From: Trichaptum fuscoviolaceum
Taxonomy: Eukaryota; Basidiomycota; Agaricomycetes; Hymenochaetales; Trichaptaceae
Reading direction: 5' to 3'
Length of the DNA: 64,000 nt
Assembly (NCBI GenBank): GCA_910574455.1
Contig: CAJSYZ010000002.1
Coordinates: 4,179,671-4,243,670 of the forward strand
Below, one piece after another: positions 28,195-39,900 of the stretch (position 1 is its first letter; each line of letters begins with the position of its first letter). A program made the position numbers and the translations under genes. The notes beneath the pieces are model-generated. The model was not told the origin of the DNA. It worked only from the letters and a program-made list of their open reading frames with translations, and did not search any database.

Positions 28195-28955
28195 TCAGGG
28201 GATGCTGGGTGAAGGTTTTGAACGATTTCGTCGACGGAGAGGTTTGGAGAAGGTCTTCTTTCTGCGCGCAAGGTGTTTTGCTGCGATATTGATCTCACGG
28301 ACCATGCATTCAATTTGCTTCGTGCGCGCATCAATGGCTGCAGCGGTTTTTTTTAAGTCACGTATGTCTATGCGTTGGCATCGCAAAATGAAGTCCTGTT
28401 TGATTGTAAGTGCGTGTTCGGAAGCAGATGGTGGACGTACGTGGAAAGAAGAGTTGAGAGATATGATCTTGTCCTCATATCTGTCTAGGGATACGTGTAG
28501 ATGAAGCAGTTGGCTGATCGCGAGTCGGATTGGCTTGGAGGTAATGCGACGGACATCTGTTTCAATGTCCTCGGTTGATCTAAGAGGTGTTAGCTAGGAG
28601 GATATTTGTGTGATGAGAAGCGTGCTTTATGATGCTGTCGAGGGCTTCGCAGTGGAAGTGCTCCGGAAATTCCCTGTGTATTCTGTGTAGAAGGGCGTCG
28701 GATTGGTGGAGAAGGTGAGAGGCACGAGATTGGAGGCGGATGTAATGCTGAAGATGTGGGGTTAGGTAGGCAAAAAAAACCCCTCGAGCGAAATAGGCGT
28801 ACCGTGTAGGAGTTGTAGACCCAAGTGAAGAGGGCATTGAAGCCCTCGCCTAACTGGTAAATTTGGCCGAAGCCAAAGAACACGCGGGCGAGGACGAGGA
28901 CGTAGCAGACGATGGTCTGCGTGCTGGTGATGCTGTAGACCGAGATGGGATGCAT
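28195..28955 (-). CDS. Small hypothetical protein, hydrophobic N-terminus and basic C-terminus
   Basis: Not recognised. Exon 28803-28955 begins MHPISVYSITSTQTIVCYVL, a hydrophobic stretch, and ends at a GTACGC donor. A second exon from about 28759 encodes an amphipathic helix (LHQSDALLHRIHREFPEHFH). A third (about 28575-28440) reads STEDIETDVRRITSKPIRLA and ends at GTACGT. The last (about 28395-28195) encodes a helix rich in Lys/Arg ending RRRNRSKPSPSIP. The joint between exons 2 and 3 has a good branch site and acceptor (CTAACACCTCTTAG) but no GT donor within 80 bp, so the model is incomplete or the gene is damaged. Confidence 0.35.
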
Positions 28956-29688
28956 GGATGTTGGTGAAGGGGTTGGAAGTGAAGGGGGGAGGGGTTTTTT
29001 TTCGTGCATCGCATATTATAAGAAATATGGGCGGTGGCAGCGCTGATGGCCATGGAAGCTTAGAGAATAATAGGTTGATGGGCTATGCGCATATAGGCTG
29101 TCAGAAGGTGACTCTAAAGTATTTGTACTTGTATTTTTCTCAAAGGGTGTTTTTACAACAATGATTATTTGGATTATTGAGTATTGAAAGTAGTAGTGAG
29201 AGCGGCGGAGAGTAAGCATTTAGAATTTTAGAATTTAGCGAGGACGTATGTGTGCTTAGGGTGCTTGGAGGGATAGGTAACTTTTTTATTGCAGTTTAGG
29301 GGACTTAGTTGGGAGGGAAACCGGTTTTCGGCAGGGAAACTGGCCCCATGTATCGTATGGACGCCGGTCCCGGTGCTTATGAACGAAGATTATCTCACGC
29401 GTTTGATCCGTAGGGTTTATTACAGCGTCTGTCATAGCGGGCGTGTAGGTCGATCCGGAGTACTCCGTGGAAAGACTTATTTGTAGAATCAGTTGCAATT
29501 TTTATGCGATGCACACGGCACGTCACAAGATGCTGGTGCATTTTAAGCTGGCAGGCATTTTGTGTATATTAACAGGTGGATCTATTTAAAGGCAGACAAG
29601 AAGCTGAGTCTATTGGAGGGGTACATTGTACAGTGGAGTTAAGGGGAGGTACAGGGAGTAGCATAAGTAATTCGTTAAAGGCATTAAA
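28956..29688. other. Intergenic, no gene seen
   Basis: About 730 bp with homopolymer-rich stretches. Frames are short on both strands. It would include the 3' flank of the gene ending at 29689. Confidence 0.5.
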
Positions 29689-31026
29689 TCATTCGTCAAA
29701 GTAGGATTCCCAAGGGTAAGGGCTATTGGTAGTGAGCTTCATTCGTACGTTGAGTAGGTCGTCATCGTACGGAAGATCCACTAGCATGTCTATGGGTTCG
29801 AGAGCGGGGAGGCCGTCAAACTCCTCGTCTGGCTGGACGTTAGCGGGATCAGCATCGTTGTTGTTCTCTGCGGCAGCGGGAGGGGCGGGTACGAAGGGAA
29901 GGTAGGGGTCGGCGCCGTCGTAGGCGACGAAGAGTTGGGCCGGGAAAGAAACATCGCCCGGGGAACACGGTGGACCCCCTAGTCGCCACATGGGCAGCGC
30001 GGAGGAGTTACTAGATCGGAGCAATGTAAACGTTAGGGAAGGGGGGCAGACGGTGGGTGTGGGGAAAACGTACCTCGTAATGCGTTTGATGTCGTATTGG
30101 ACATCGATGGTTGGACGGAATCGCACATAGAAGTTGTCGGCGTCGAGAAGGTTTCTGAAGCGCTGAGGACAATGGGGTAGTGTACTGCAGTCGTGATTCG
30201 TCCAGTGAGAGAAATCGGTGTAGATTGTAAAGCCGAGTCTTGAAATGCACGCTTTGCGCTCGTCAGCGAGCGGTGTCGTAGTGATTATGTCAAGATCAAA
30301 GATGGTCTGTGGGTAGGCGCTGTATGCGAAGGAGCTTGTGAAGAAGTTGAAGTCGGCCGTGCAGGTGGATTCGCAAAGAGTGGATGTTGCGGAGCAGTCC
30401 GGAGAAACGAGGAGAAGTATATGGGTCTGCAGATCGGGATTGGTGTAAACCCGAACATGATGGAAGTTCATGTTGATGTAGTGCCCGTCTGGTATGATGT
30501 GAGCGAGGTCCTCGACGTTCGATTTATATTCGGTATAGTTGTCGTTCACGATGATTTCGTGCACGGTTAGTTCGTCGGCGGGTCGGACACAGATGGGAAG
30601 GGTTGTGAGGACAGGGGGTGCGGATACCGATCGGGTTTCGACTAAAGCTACGAGGCAGGTGAAGGCGCAGTCTTCGTAGGAAATCTGGGGAACGTTAGGG
30701 GCATAGAATCGAGCAGCAAGCGAGCGCTGGAGGATCTCATTGGGTGTGGCTATGACCTTTGTGGAAAGAAATTGGGCGAGGACGGATGGGTTCATGAAGA
30801 CGAGCGCAGGGAGTCCGGTGATGACGGTGCCAGTTTCGTGCATCGTCCGTCCGAGGGCGAAAGTCGCTTTGTCGGTGAAGAACATGGATGATATGATGTG
30901 AAACCGGTGTCGCAGTACGCTTTCGAAGATAGGAAGACCGGAGGGATGAGTCTTGGCTTCGTCGAGGAAGGTGCTGAGGGGTCCAAGACAGGAAGGTAGT
31001 GGACGGGGAAGGGGTGGCACCGCCAT
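29689..31026 (-). CDS. Divergent paralogue of the F-box/nucleotidyltransferase-like gene
   Basis: Two exons (31026-30074 and 30010-29689) join in frame; the intron is itself a multiple of three without a stop, so an unspliced 445-residue reading also exists. The protein shares the downstream architecture of its neighbour at 31272-32333: a GFTIY ... CPQRFRNLLDADNFYV block (neighbour: GFVFY ... CPHTMRNLLDHHGFAF), an intron at the same point after an Arg codon, and MWRLGGPPCSPG (neighbour: VWRMGGSPCIPG). An N-terminal hydrophobic TGTVITGLPALVF aligns with the neighbour's QAVISGSTLLGLL, but Gly-Ser is Gly-Leu and no Asp-x-Asp follows. I infer loss of any catalytic function. An acidic, proline-rich tail ends the protein. 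Confidence 0.6.
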   Translation of the reverse strand: MAVPPLPRPLPSCLGPLSTFLDEAKTHPSGLPIFESVLRHRFHIISSMFFTDKATFALGRTMHETGTVITGLPALVFMNPSVLAQFLSTKVIATPNEILQRSLAARFYAPNVPQISYEDCAFTCLVALVETRSVSAPPVLTTLPICVRPADELTVHEIIVNDNYTEYKSNVEDLAHIIPDGHYINMNFHHVRVYTNPDLQTHILLLVSPDCSATSTLCESTCTADFNFFTSSFAYSAYPQTIFDLDIITTTPLADERKACISRLGFTIYTDFSHWTNHDCSTLPHCPQRFRNLLDADNFYVRFRPTIDVQYDIKRITRYVFPTPTVCPPSLTFTLLRSSNSSALPMWRLGGPPCSPGDVSFPAQLFVAYDGADPYLPFVPAPPAAAENNNDADPANVQPDEEFDGLPALEPIDMLVDLPYDDDLLNVRMKLTTNSPYPWESYFDE

Positions 31027-31271
31027 TTCTGCGCATGCGGACTACCTGGGTCGGAGGGAACGGATTTTATGAAGGGCCGCATGCGTCAATGGTTGAGTTA
31101 TCGCCAAGTCGGTCAAAGAATGCGCCGACATCGGCAAAGGCACGAGATGGTGTATTTGAAATTGATACATGGAACTCTATTGATAAGGCATACGCAATCA
31201 GGCCGACTTGTTGAAGTAGCAAAGTAACTTTAGTACACGGGGAAAGAAGGCGTTGAACGGAAAGAAATATT

Positions 31272-32333
31272 TTACGCCGCATTAGGAATTGGGATTACAT
31301 GGCTAAATGACGAAAGGGAGGGTCCCCCGGGAATGCATGGACTACCACCCATTCGCCACACGATGTTGTAGTCGTTCCTAAACGAGGTAAGTTAGAGGTG
31401 CTGTAGGACACGTAGTGACGTGAGGCGTACCTGCAGACCGCGCGTGCAAGTTCAGCTTTGGTCATGTCGGAACGCAGGGGAAACGCAAAGCCGTGATGGT
31501 CGAGGAGGTTGCGCATGGTGTGAGGGCACAGGGGATCTTTGCGGCAGACATGACCAGAGGGTGGAGGCTGGTAGACGAAGTTCCTCGCTGAGTATTTGGC
31601 GAGTGCGATGTTCGTTTTCTCGTTCTCCTCTTCCTCATGAACGCAACCGTTGATCATAGCGCCGAAGCTGTGATCAGGACCGATGTCTGCGAAAGCGAGA
31701 CCCGGATAGAAAACAAAACCGGCATCTCGAGCGAGGAACACCATTGTCTAGAGCGGCAGTTAGTCCGAGATTTAGAGAAAGTCAGCTAGAACGTACGGGA
31801 GTAGAGTGGAAGCGACAGATGGTAGATAGCGGGCTATCGGTATCTGATTCAACGATATCAACGCGAATTGGATGCTCGCCTGCCCTGGTGAGCGTCGTTA
31901 CGCTTTTGATGTGCCGAGCAGGACCATCGTCGTAGTCAAGGGTAGAATCAGGTAAGTTTAACGTCTGAGTGACTTGAAAGTCGTGAAGTAGGAAGAATTC
32001 GAGTATGGGCTCAGCGCGGTCATTGCCGACGAAGATGTCGAAGTCGCTTTGAGCGACGTGGTGACGAAGAGAACGGTGAAGCAAGCCAAGAAGTGTGGAG
32101 CCGGATATGACAGCTTGCTGTTGTTCGAGAACTTCCATTACTAGGTCGGCAGGAATCCGCAGTGGGGAGAGGGCTTCGTCTCTGCGACGCAATAGCTGTT
32201 CATGCGCATTGGTCGCAAAGGGCTGGAATGCAGACAACCAAACGTTGATGAGGTCGCGGAGGTCGAGCCCGTCAAGGATCATCTGAGAGAGTTCGGCAGG
32301 AAGTTTGTGACATGGATGAAAAGGATGAGCCAT
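31272..32333 (-). CDS. F-box-like protein with nucleotidyltransferase-type GS...DxD motif
   Basis: Three exons (32333-31797, 31747-31431, 31377-31272) join in frame to 319 aa. Residues 9-45 (HKLPAELSQMILDGLDLRDL and onward) resemble an F-box. Residues about 75-105 read VISGSTLLGLLHRSL, then SDFDIFV: a Gly-Ser followed by Asp-x-Asp, the signature order of the nucleotidyltransferase fold. A module with CRKDPLCPHTMRNLLDHHGF follows. I recall F-box-like genes with ISGS...SDLD motifs as a large, poorly described Agaricomycete family. Role unknown; substrate recognition for ubiquitin ligation plus a (possibly inactive) transferase fold is inference. Its tandem paralogue lies 246 bp downstream on the same strand. 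Confidence 0.65.
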
Positions 32334-33209
32334 AATGATGTTAGCGGTACAAGAGATGGATGTGAAGTCGAAGGCGGGTGGGGAAATTTTTATAGTGCGC
32401 AGAGGACAGGCCTGGAAGGAGGAGGTCGGTAAACTTCCGAAGGAAGGCGGGCAGCCGTTTACGCCACCTTAGTAAAGATGAAAATATGGTTGATGAAATT
32501 CGAAAATGTGAAGTTGTTTTTTGTGAGCGGGCTGAGCGGCACGTTGGCTATTCAGATAAGACCATGGGACACCTTCTGGTTGAGGAATAGATAACAATTT
32601 AAGGTAGCACTGGTGATTCGTCAGATAGAGATTGAGAGTGCGCGAGAGTCGCGTCATATGAGATTTGCAGAGGAGGACGATAAATGGTGCGCATAAATTG
32701 CACTGTACAGACTGGTAACGCGCTGCTGAAACAGGGAAAGTGCATAATGGACAGCGATGTTGGCTCAACCGGAGCGGTTGAATGAAGAAGCGGCAAAGCA
32801 CCTGAGACCTATGTCTTGCACAAAATGCAGAGCTGTTATCAGGAGGACCACGAGGAGGCGCCACATCTAGGGATAGATTGTGTACGAACAAGGAATTGCT
32901 GCGGAAGATAAGCAAGAAGCGTAATTCTCGAGAGACGTTGGGTAAGAAGACGACGATGAGCAAAGAGCGTGGAGGAGAAGGGATGTTTGAGTGGGGTGGA
33001 TGCGACGTTGAGGTATTACGAGGCGACTGGGGGGACGTGAAAGGCGCGAATCGGCGCATCCTAATGTGGAAGGAACCGTGGGACCGATCATGTCGGGCGG
33101 CGGGGCTAGGTACCCAGACTGGATTGTTTGACGTTGTTTATCACGAGCGGAAGAGCATTTAACGCGATTGAGATACACGACGGCTGTCGCAGCTGTGTAC
33201 TGAACGACA
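32334..33209. other. Divergent intergenic region
   Basis: About 875 bp between two divergently transcribed genes; should hold both promoters. A 196-codon open frame on the minus strand (33059-32469) lacks coding character. Confidence 0.5.
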
Positions 33210-34713
33210 ATGGTACAACCTGCTACAAATCTCGACGCTGTTATTGCTGTTGTTCATGACCGAATCGCTGAATTGGAGAATGACTTGCAGTCATTGGTGC
33301 ACCCGCAGAAGGCCGAGTCGTTTGCTTTGGCAAGGTTCCACAAGCAGCCGCACGGAGTCGTGTCGGACGGGAATGGATCGAAGAATGCGAAGGTCTTCCG
33401 TATTGTCGGAGAGTTTGTAGAAGGTAGGCTTGGCCCGTACGGTGATCAGGAGTACACGTACTCGACCACTGGTGCGACGGTGAGTACATATTCGTTTGCG
33501 AACTGCCATGCGCTCATACAGCTCTACAGGAACGGACCGTTCAGAAGCAGAAGATGCGCTTCACCATCGGTGCGCCGGGGTCGATCAACCTTGCAAAGGA
33601 CGATAGGAAGAAGCTCCGCCAGCAGTGTAAGAACCTGAACAATATACAGATAGCGATCGAAAGCAATGCTTCATTTGAGCCAGCATCGGGTGAGTTGTCA
33701 CTGATAATTGTAATTGTATTGCTGTTGACGACGTGTAGACGACGGTGTTCACGTATCTTCAGCTGTGAAGAATCCGCGCGGCAGGGACTTTCAGCTGACA
33801 TTGACGACCCCGCATATGTGGAAGAAGAAGCAACAGAGTGGAATTCCGCGGGACATAAATATAGGTGCGTGTAAACATCTCCATACGTTGGCGGACGTCG
33901 TGGCTGAGTGGCTTGTAGAAGATTCATCAGACGACGATGAAAGCGGTCAAGTCGCGGCGAGAAGGGGAGAGGCCGGAAGTGAGACCGCTGAAGGTGGGTC
34001 GGGGGGTGGCGAGCACGTTGAGGGATATCAAAGCCCGGTGGAGTGGTTGGCTAAAGCTCAAGGTGAAGTCCATTGTGTTGCGCGTTCTTAATGCTTATAC
34101 AATGTTCGTGTGGAAGACGGTACTATGCGCATGTGGCCTGATGAAAACGGGCAGTTTGCGAAGTTGGAGAAGGGCGAGTTTAACTTGACCACGAACATGG
34201 TGGCGTACGACCACAGAGGAAAGGTTGTCCATGCGGTGCAGTATGAGCACGTCTTTAAGCCTGGGGTGTGGGTGCAAGCGGACGTTCATATGTGTTTGTG
34301 AGTAGAACATCTTTAGCGAGCACAAATCGAAGCTGACTTTGGGCGCGCAGCTGGGATTATTCCGCACCGAAGCCAGGGAATGACACACGTCGTACGCGGA
34401 GCTATATTCTTCAAATCGACAGCATATGGGCTTTGAACGCGCCGCCCGACGCGGAGATAGTCGACTCCAACCTCAAGCGTGAACGCGGGCCATTGGGAGA
34501 TGAAGAGATGGAGTCGTCACCGGCAAAACGACCGTTTACGATGGCCGCTGCTGAGCAGGAGGCAAGTCCAAGTGAGTGAACGTTGTGAAGTAGGCAAAAG
34601 CGTGTGCTAAATGTCTTTAATCATAACTCGGTCCAGCGAAGGGCAAAGGCGGCAAGGGGAAAGGCAAGGGCAAGGCTAGGGCCCCAGTGGAGGACAACAT
34701 GCAGGATGATTAA
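33210..34713 (+). CDS. Hypothetical nuclear-type protein with Lys/Gly tail
   Basis: Seven exons (33210-33479, 33530-33689, 33739-33864, 33919-34062, 34117-34297, 34351-34571, 34637-34713) join in frame to 392 aa. I do not recognise the family. The first half is beta-rich (VFRIVGEFVEGRLG; FTIGAPGSINLAKDDRKKLR; GRDFQLTLTTPHMWKKK). An acidic linker follows (EDSSDDDESGQ), then a second conserved-looking block (MRMWPDENGQFAKLEKGEFN, RTRSYILQIDSIWALN). The end has a possible nuclear signal (SPAKRPF) and repeated Gly-Lys (TKGKGGKGKGKGKARAP). The alternation of beta-rich modules suggests nucleic-acid binding; this is a guess. It converges on the TET/JBP-like gene, 107 bp away. Confidence 0.6.
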
Positions 34714-34820
34714 CGGTAATCGGTGTACGCGTTTTGTCTGTGTTATTTGTACGATAGGTCGAGAAGGTACAGAGCCTGAAATGTATTATGCCATATCGAA
34801 GAACATGACGTTGTTGAAAA

Positions 34821-36397
34821 CTATTGAGCGAAAGCACCGCGAATTTCGTCAAAGCTATGAGTTGTCATGTACAGGTCCAGGTACGAGTCAAGGGAACGGG
34901 TTTTCGAAGGACATCTACAAGCTTTCTGCGGCTGGCAGCCATTGGCGACCCAGGAAAAGAGACCTCCTGCCGAGTATCGAACGACTGACATTCGGGTTTC
35001 GCCCATGGATACAGTGGTGTTAAAGTGAGTAATGAGGGCTGATGGGAGGAGAATGGTCGCCCCAGGAGGAAATTCGATTATCAGTCCTAACTCCCAAAGG
35101 ACGATGTGACCGCCGTGTTTGGGGTTGTAGTCACCGAGCGCAGTCACAGCACACCAACCAGGACCGAAGTTCATGCTATCACGATGGCGTCTGCAAACAG
35201 TTTGAGGTCCAATATTGTATGTGACAGATGCGAAGGGGTAACGTCCTGGTTCGTCGATGAACGGTATGGCCTCTTTTAGTTCGTGCTCCAGTTCCGGGCA
35301 ATTTTCACGAACTATGCGATCCGTCTCACAGTACAGGTCGTACATTTCAGGTGCTGCAGATTTCATCATCGCTGGAGGAGGTGTTTAGAGGGAGACTGTG
35401 AGCGTACAGAATTAGACTCACATGCTTGGAGTTGTTTAATTCGTTTTGCACCCGTGGTAGACGCGAGTTCTATGGCGATCTTGTGTGTTTTTGGGTCGCC
35501 ATTTTTAAGGAGCGACGGCCGCTAGCTTGAACATGAGATGCGCACAGGAGAATAGCTTGTAATACTGACTTTTTTACTACTTGGGTACGTATAGCCGTAG
35601 GTTGCGGAAGGGTGGTCACCACGATTGTTGTTGACGGCGTCGGGTAGACGATTTGGGATGCCTGCTGCAGAACGAGCGCTTGTGATCGTATTAACCAAAT
35701 CGGAAAGTGACGACTGAAAGGATTTCTGTCGTGGTTTGCCTCCGATGTGAATGAAATTCCGTCCCTTACAGTCAAAGATCCTTATAGGATCTCTGCAGTG
35801 CATGGTTGGTAAACGAAGATGATGGGGATTGAACGACGTACTTTCCGTTCCATTCGATGAGGGCAAAGTCCGGGTGCATCTCTCGAAATTCCGTGATAGG
35901 AATGGGGTCTCTGCCGTCTAGAAACTTCTCCTCCTCTGTGCAGTGAATACCGAGGTGGGCAGTTCGACAGACTCTGAGGCGAGAGGCATCGGTGTTTAGC
36001 TCGAGGCGCTTTGCGGACGCGTTAACAATGCTATCGCGAACTGCATCCTTGTGTTCGTCGCCTACTGTTTTGCGGTTGTTGTCGCGCCATGCGTTCGTGC
36101 GCTGCGTTGAAGTAGTGGGCTCACGAAGAGATGGTGGTGTCTGGTGAGAGCGGGGTGAGAGGGAAAGAAGGGTTTAAGGTTGGGAACGCACCGCTTTAGA
36201 TCCGCTGTCTAATCCTGGAACGGGGGGCCGCGTTGGAGCGTGGCAGCAAGGAAGGGGTTCTATGTGACCGACGGCGTCTAGCAAGGCACGTTTGACCGAG
36301 AAGTTGTCCACGAGGACAGCCTGCAGCTTATTTTAGAAAGAAACACCAAATAAAGATTAGATTGATTTGAGTGACAGACCTCGGTGTTGTTGTGCAT
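34821..36397 (-). CDS. TET/JBP-like Fe(II)/2-oxoglutarate dioxygenase
   Basis: Six exons (36397-36380, 36320-36192, 36140-35842, 35792-35570, 35521-35422, 35371-34821) join in frame to 439 aa. The C-terminal half has the signature core: YPFASVTYNIGPQTVCRRHR (the HxD is His-Arg-Asp, at 35179-35187), GWCAVTALGDYNPKHGGHIV, EFPPGATILLPSALITHFN (distal His), then GETRMSVVRYSAGGLF (2-oxoglutarate-binding Arg). This order of HxD, distal His and Arg matches the TET/JBP-related oxygenases that are expanded in Agaricomycetes and oxidise 5-methylcytosine in characterised cases. All metal and co-substrate residues are present, so it may be active. The N-terminal half is unrecognised. It is divergent from the JmjC-like gene with 505 bp between starts. 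Activity on DNA is inference; another 2OG-oxygenase substrate is possible. Confidence 0.65.
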
Positions 36398-36902
36398 GGC
36401 GGGATGGATTCGGGGAAACTGATGAAGGTGTGTTATGTGTACGAAGCAGAGAGGGAGCCAACCAACCAAAGCGAAGTGAGCAGAAGCGCGACTGCGTGTC
36501 CGGGATGAAATCAACAGTCACGCAAACAAGCAGACGCAGGTTCAAAGCCACGTTTTATAGAGCAGAAGCTCCGCCTGAATGCGCTGCTCTGCCCATCTCG
36601 CAGTGGTGGGGGTTGAAGAGAAAAGTTGGGGGAGACGACGCCCGCAACGACCAGGTTGCTGTTGACTTGTGTTTGCCTTTCGGGGAAGCGAGTATATTAC
36701 GTAATTGGAGTGAAAACCGCGCGTCGACGACGCCGTCTATTTTTGTCTCAAGTGCTTAACTTCTCGGATCTAGCGGCTGCAGCAGACGACTACGCCCAAC
36801 GTTGAAGCCTCGTACCCGTAAGTACAGCTGATCTCAACCCATCGAACTGATTACAAGTGAAAATAGGGAAGCACGAAGCTTTTCTGTACAAACTCACCGC
36901 AA
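36398..36902. promoter_or_regulatory. Bidirectional promoter region
   Basis: 505 bp separating the starts of the TET/JBP-like gene (minus) and the JmjC-like gene (plus). No recognised box was assigned. Shared regulation of the pair is inferred from geometry alone. Confidence 0.4.
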
Positions 36903-39900
36903 ATGGAAGACGATGAAGAGATTGGTTCTGGGGCTTTGCAATCGTATGTGTGGGATAAGAGCTTTGGAGGCGTTGATCTAGCAGTCACCGCGTTTACTCC
37001 ACTTGCTTTGTCGTGTCAGTGGCACACGGGTTGGGAGGACACGGCGTGGAGAGATACATTTGATAAGTCTCGGAACTTTGACGAGGCTACGTCGAGTTGG
37101 ACCTTGCCGGGGACGGAAGAGGAGTTGGTGCTTTTACTGCACAAGCGAGTTGCGTCAAAGGAGCAAGATTTGCGAGATTGTCTTCTTCGAAATTGGAGCT
37201 GTGACCGACGAGTAGCTCGTTCGGCGTTCACGATTGGAGGAGAGACTAGGACCAGCCCTTCGTATTCACATTTACTGCTCATGCATAAGACCCTGGATCT
37301 TGTTTTGCTCCCTCGTCGGTTTGAAAGGGATGGAGAACATGACCGACGACGTCCGGTTACGCCGCATCTACCTCTGTGGAAACCACGAGGACAAGCGAGT
37401 GTCTATTATCAATCATTACTTGCTTGGCCTTCGACATTGCACGACTTTCTGCTGTCTATGAAGGACAACGAAGGGGAAGAGATGGATGTAGGTGAAGAAG
37501 ATTCTGTAGAAGAGGAAGACGAGGAAGGGGAAGAAGTCGGAAATTCCATGAGAAGAAGAGCGGCGTCTAAGGTCGTGAAGCATCTTTACCAGGCGAATAG
37601 GAAAGAAATGCTTCAAAGAGTTGAAAGCAACTTCGCTTGTGCGGCGGCGGGATTGCTCGCTTGCAGTTTGGTGAGCGCCTGTGCATGTGAACTTCGAATA
37701 TATGTTAATTGAGGTTGATGCAGACTCCTGTGGAGGAGAAGTCGATGGCTGAGCGTTTGCTGTAAGTAGTAAAGTTTTCTTTCAAATAGCAGATTGGGTG
37801 ACGTTCAGCGCTCGGTAGGGATTTAACTCGGATGAAGGAACGAGACCTAGCGAAGATGACAGACTACGATCTTCTGCGGCCGTTGTATGTGGCAGCGGCA
37901 ATTTCGCCCATTTGCCTGCTACTAGGCACATCAATCGCGAACGGGCACACGCGAATACCTCTGTATGAATGTACTGAGGTAAGTGAGGAAACAGGTTGAG
38001 ATATGTCGATTCTGATGTTAGTCCACTAGAGTTTGCGACTGCCGACGTTGAAAAACGACGACAAGAGAATGAAACTGGAATCACAGCTGTCTAAAATGAT
38101 CGTAGACATGGCGTTGGAAGGCAAGGCGGCGTATATGAGGGGAATCGGGCATCTGCAATCTACTTGGCGTGATCTATTGCTAGGAGACGATGGGCTTCGC
38201 CAGTCTTTCGTAGTCGAAGCTCAGTCGTTGACGTTCAAAGCAGTTGAGGCCAAGAATCCGCTAAGCATGAGGATCAGCGCGTATTTACGGAATGTCGCTG
38301 TACGCGGGGCAGACGTCGTTGGGCTCAACCAGCGGGCTGGGTGGCTATCGGCCATCGTAGAGCACATGCGTGAGCCAGACAGAGCGCCGCCATCCACGAC
38401 ATCGGATGAACGTCGAAGACACTCAGACGCCAGTGTGGGTGAGGCAAGGATTGACGAGGACCAGCAGGATGATATCGCTGCTGATACTATGGAACCGACG
38501 ACTACACTTCCGGTGGAGACCAGCACGGCTAGTACAGATGAAAGATTTGCGGATGATACAATAGTAATTGAGTCCGGTCCTAGGAAAAGAAGGAGAGTCG
38601 ACTTGAATGATGTAAATCTTGCAAAGGGCATGGGCAAGTCCGTTCGTCCGAGGGCAAGTAAGCGAAAGCGATGGGGCGCGTTTCTGAAAGGGAAGAGTAT
38701 GACCCGAACGGAGGAACCGGAGGCCAAACCGCGCCCGAAAGAAATGCGGTATCTGCACAAATCACCGACAAACAACGAGTACTTGGTGAGCTGCCTAACA
38801 TTGGAGTACGTCAGTATAGCTGAGCAGTGTATGCAGCTTGAGCAGGACAAGAATGTGATTGAAGTGTATGTGCCGCAGGTTACTTCAAACACTGAGCCGG
38901 CCGGGCAGCTGCAAGGAGAGGACTACATACGGAAATCCTTCTCTTTGAACAAATGGACGTCTATGGTATGTCTTGTTCGCACGGAAATGAAAGGCGTAAT
39001 CTGATTTAGGTGTTAAATTTAGCACGAGGAAAACGAGGAGTTGGATAGGGTGCTCATGAATACGTTGAAGCCGGGCGATGCTGAATTCGGCACATTTCTC
39101 AGGGAATACAGGTTCGAAGACTGGCAAAGGATGGATCGAAAGACCAAGCGAGAGCTATTCAGTCAGTCTTGTATAGCGGTCCACAACGCACCTATTGGAG
39201 CTCTGGACGAAATCACCGACTGGGAAAGTGTTAAAGCAAACGACGTCTTCGACATGAGCGATTCCATTGAAGGCCAAGGTAAGTCCGAGGTATGAATGAT
39301 CGAGCTGTAGCTAAGGCTCTGTACAGATCTATCAATACCAGTTAAAAAAAGAGCTAAGGAACGAATGTGCAGATCCACTATTGAAGAATTCATTCAGAAT
39401 GTGGGAACGAAGCGCGTGCAGCTGTTTTTGGACATAAGCCCTAACTTTGACGAACCTGGACCTCTGCCAAAGAAGTATGTGTTTGAGTTTGTTAGCAGAA
39501 ATCGCTATTTATCTGTGTTTTAGGGACCTAGACGACAGCAGGCAGTTTCTTCGTCGCCACAACCGAGACATGGCGTGGAGTACGATGATCCACTTCGAAA
39601 AGCTGCCTTTTCAGTGGGCTCTGCTGGGAACTGAAAGCGCCATATCCGTTTGTCACGTAGACGCGTCAGGGCTAGCGACATATGTGGAATGTGCGATCGG
39701 TGAAAAGTTGTGGTTCGTTGCGGAAGGTAGTTGGAGCAGTATTCCGGATGGGGAAAATGGGTGGGACGTCGAAAAGCTGAAATTTCAGTGCGTTCACCTT
39801 AAACCTGGAGTTCGCTTGTACGACGCTTTCATAACGTTCTCAAGGGAGATTGACAAATTTGTAAATTTTAAGGTACATGAGGCCTGCCCAACCACACTTC

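Noticed and set aside
28960..29690. Possible tRNA or small RNA in the homopolymer-rich gap
   Set aside because: No A-box/B-box pair or cloverleaf could be drawn.
32469..33059. 196-codon open frame on the minus strand
   Set aside because: Composition is Ser/Pro/Leu-rich with no domain, and it lies in a divergent promoter region. Treated as non-coding.
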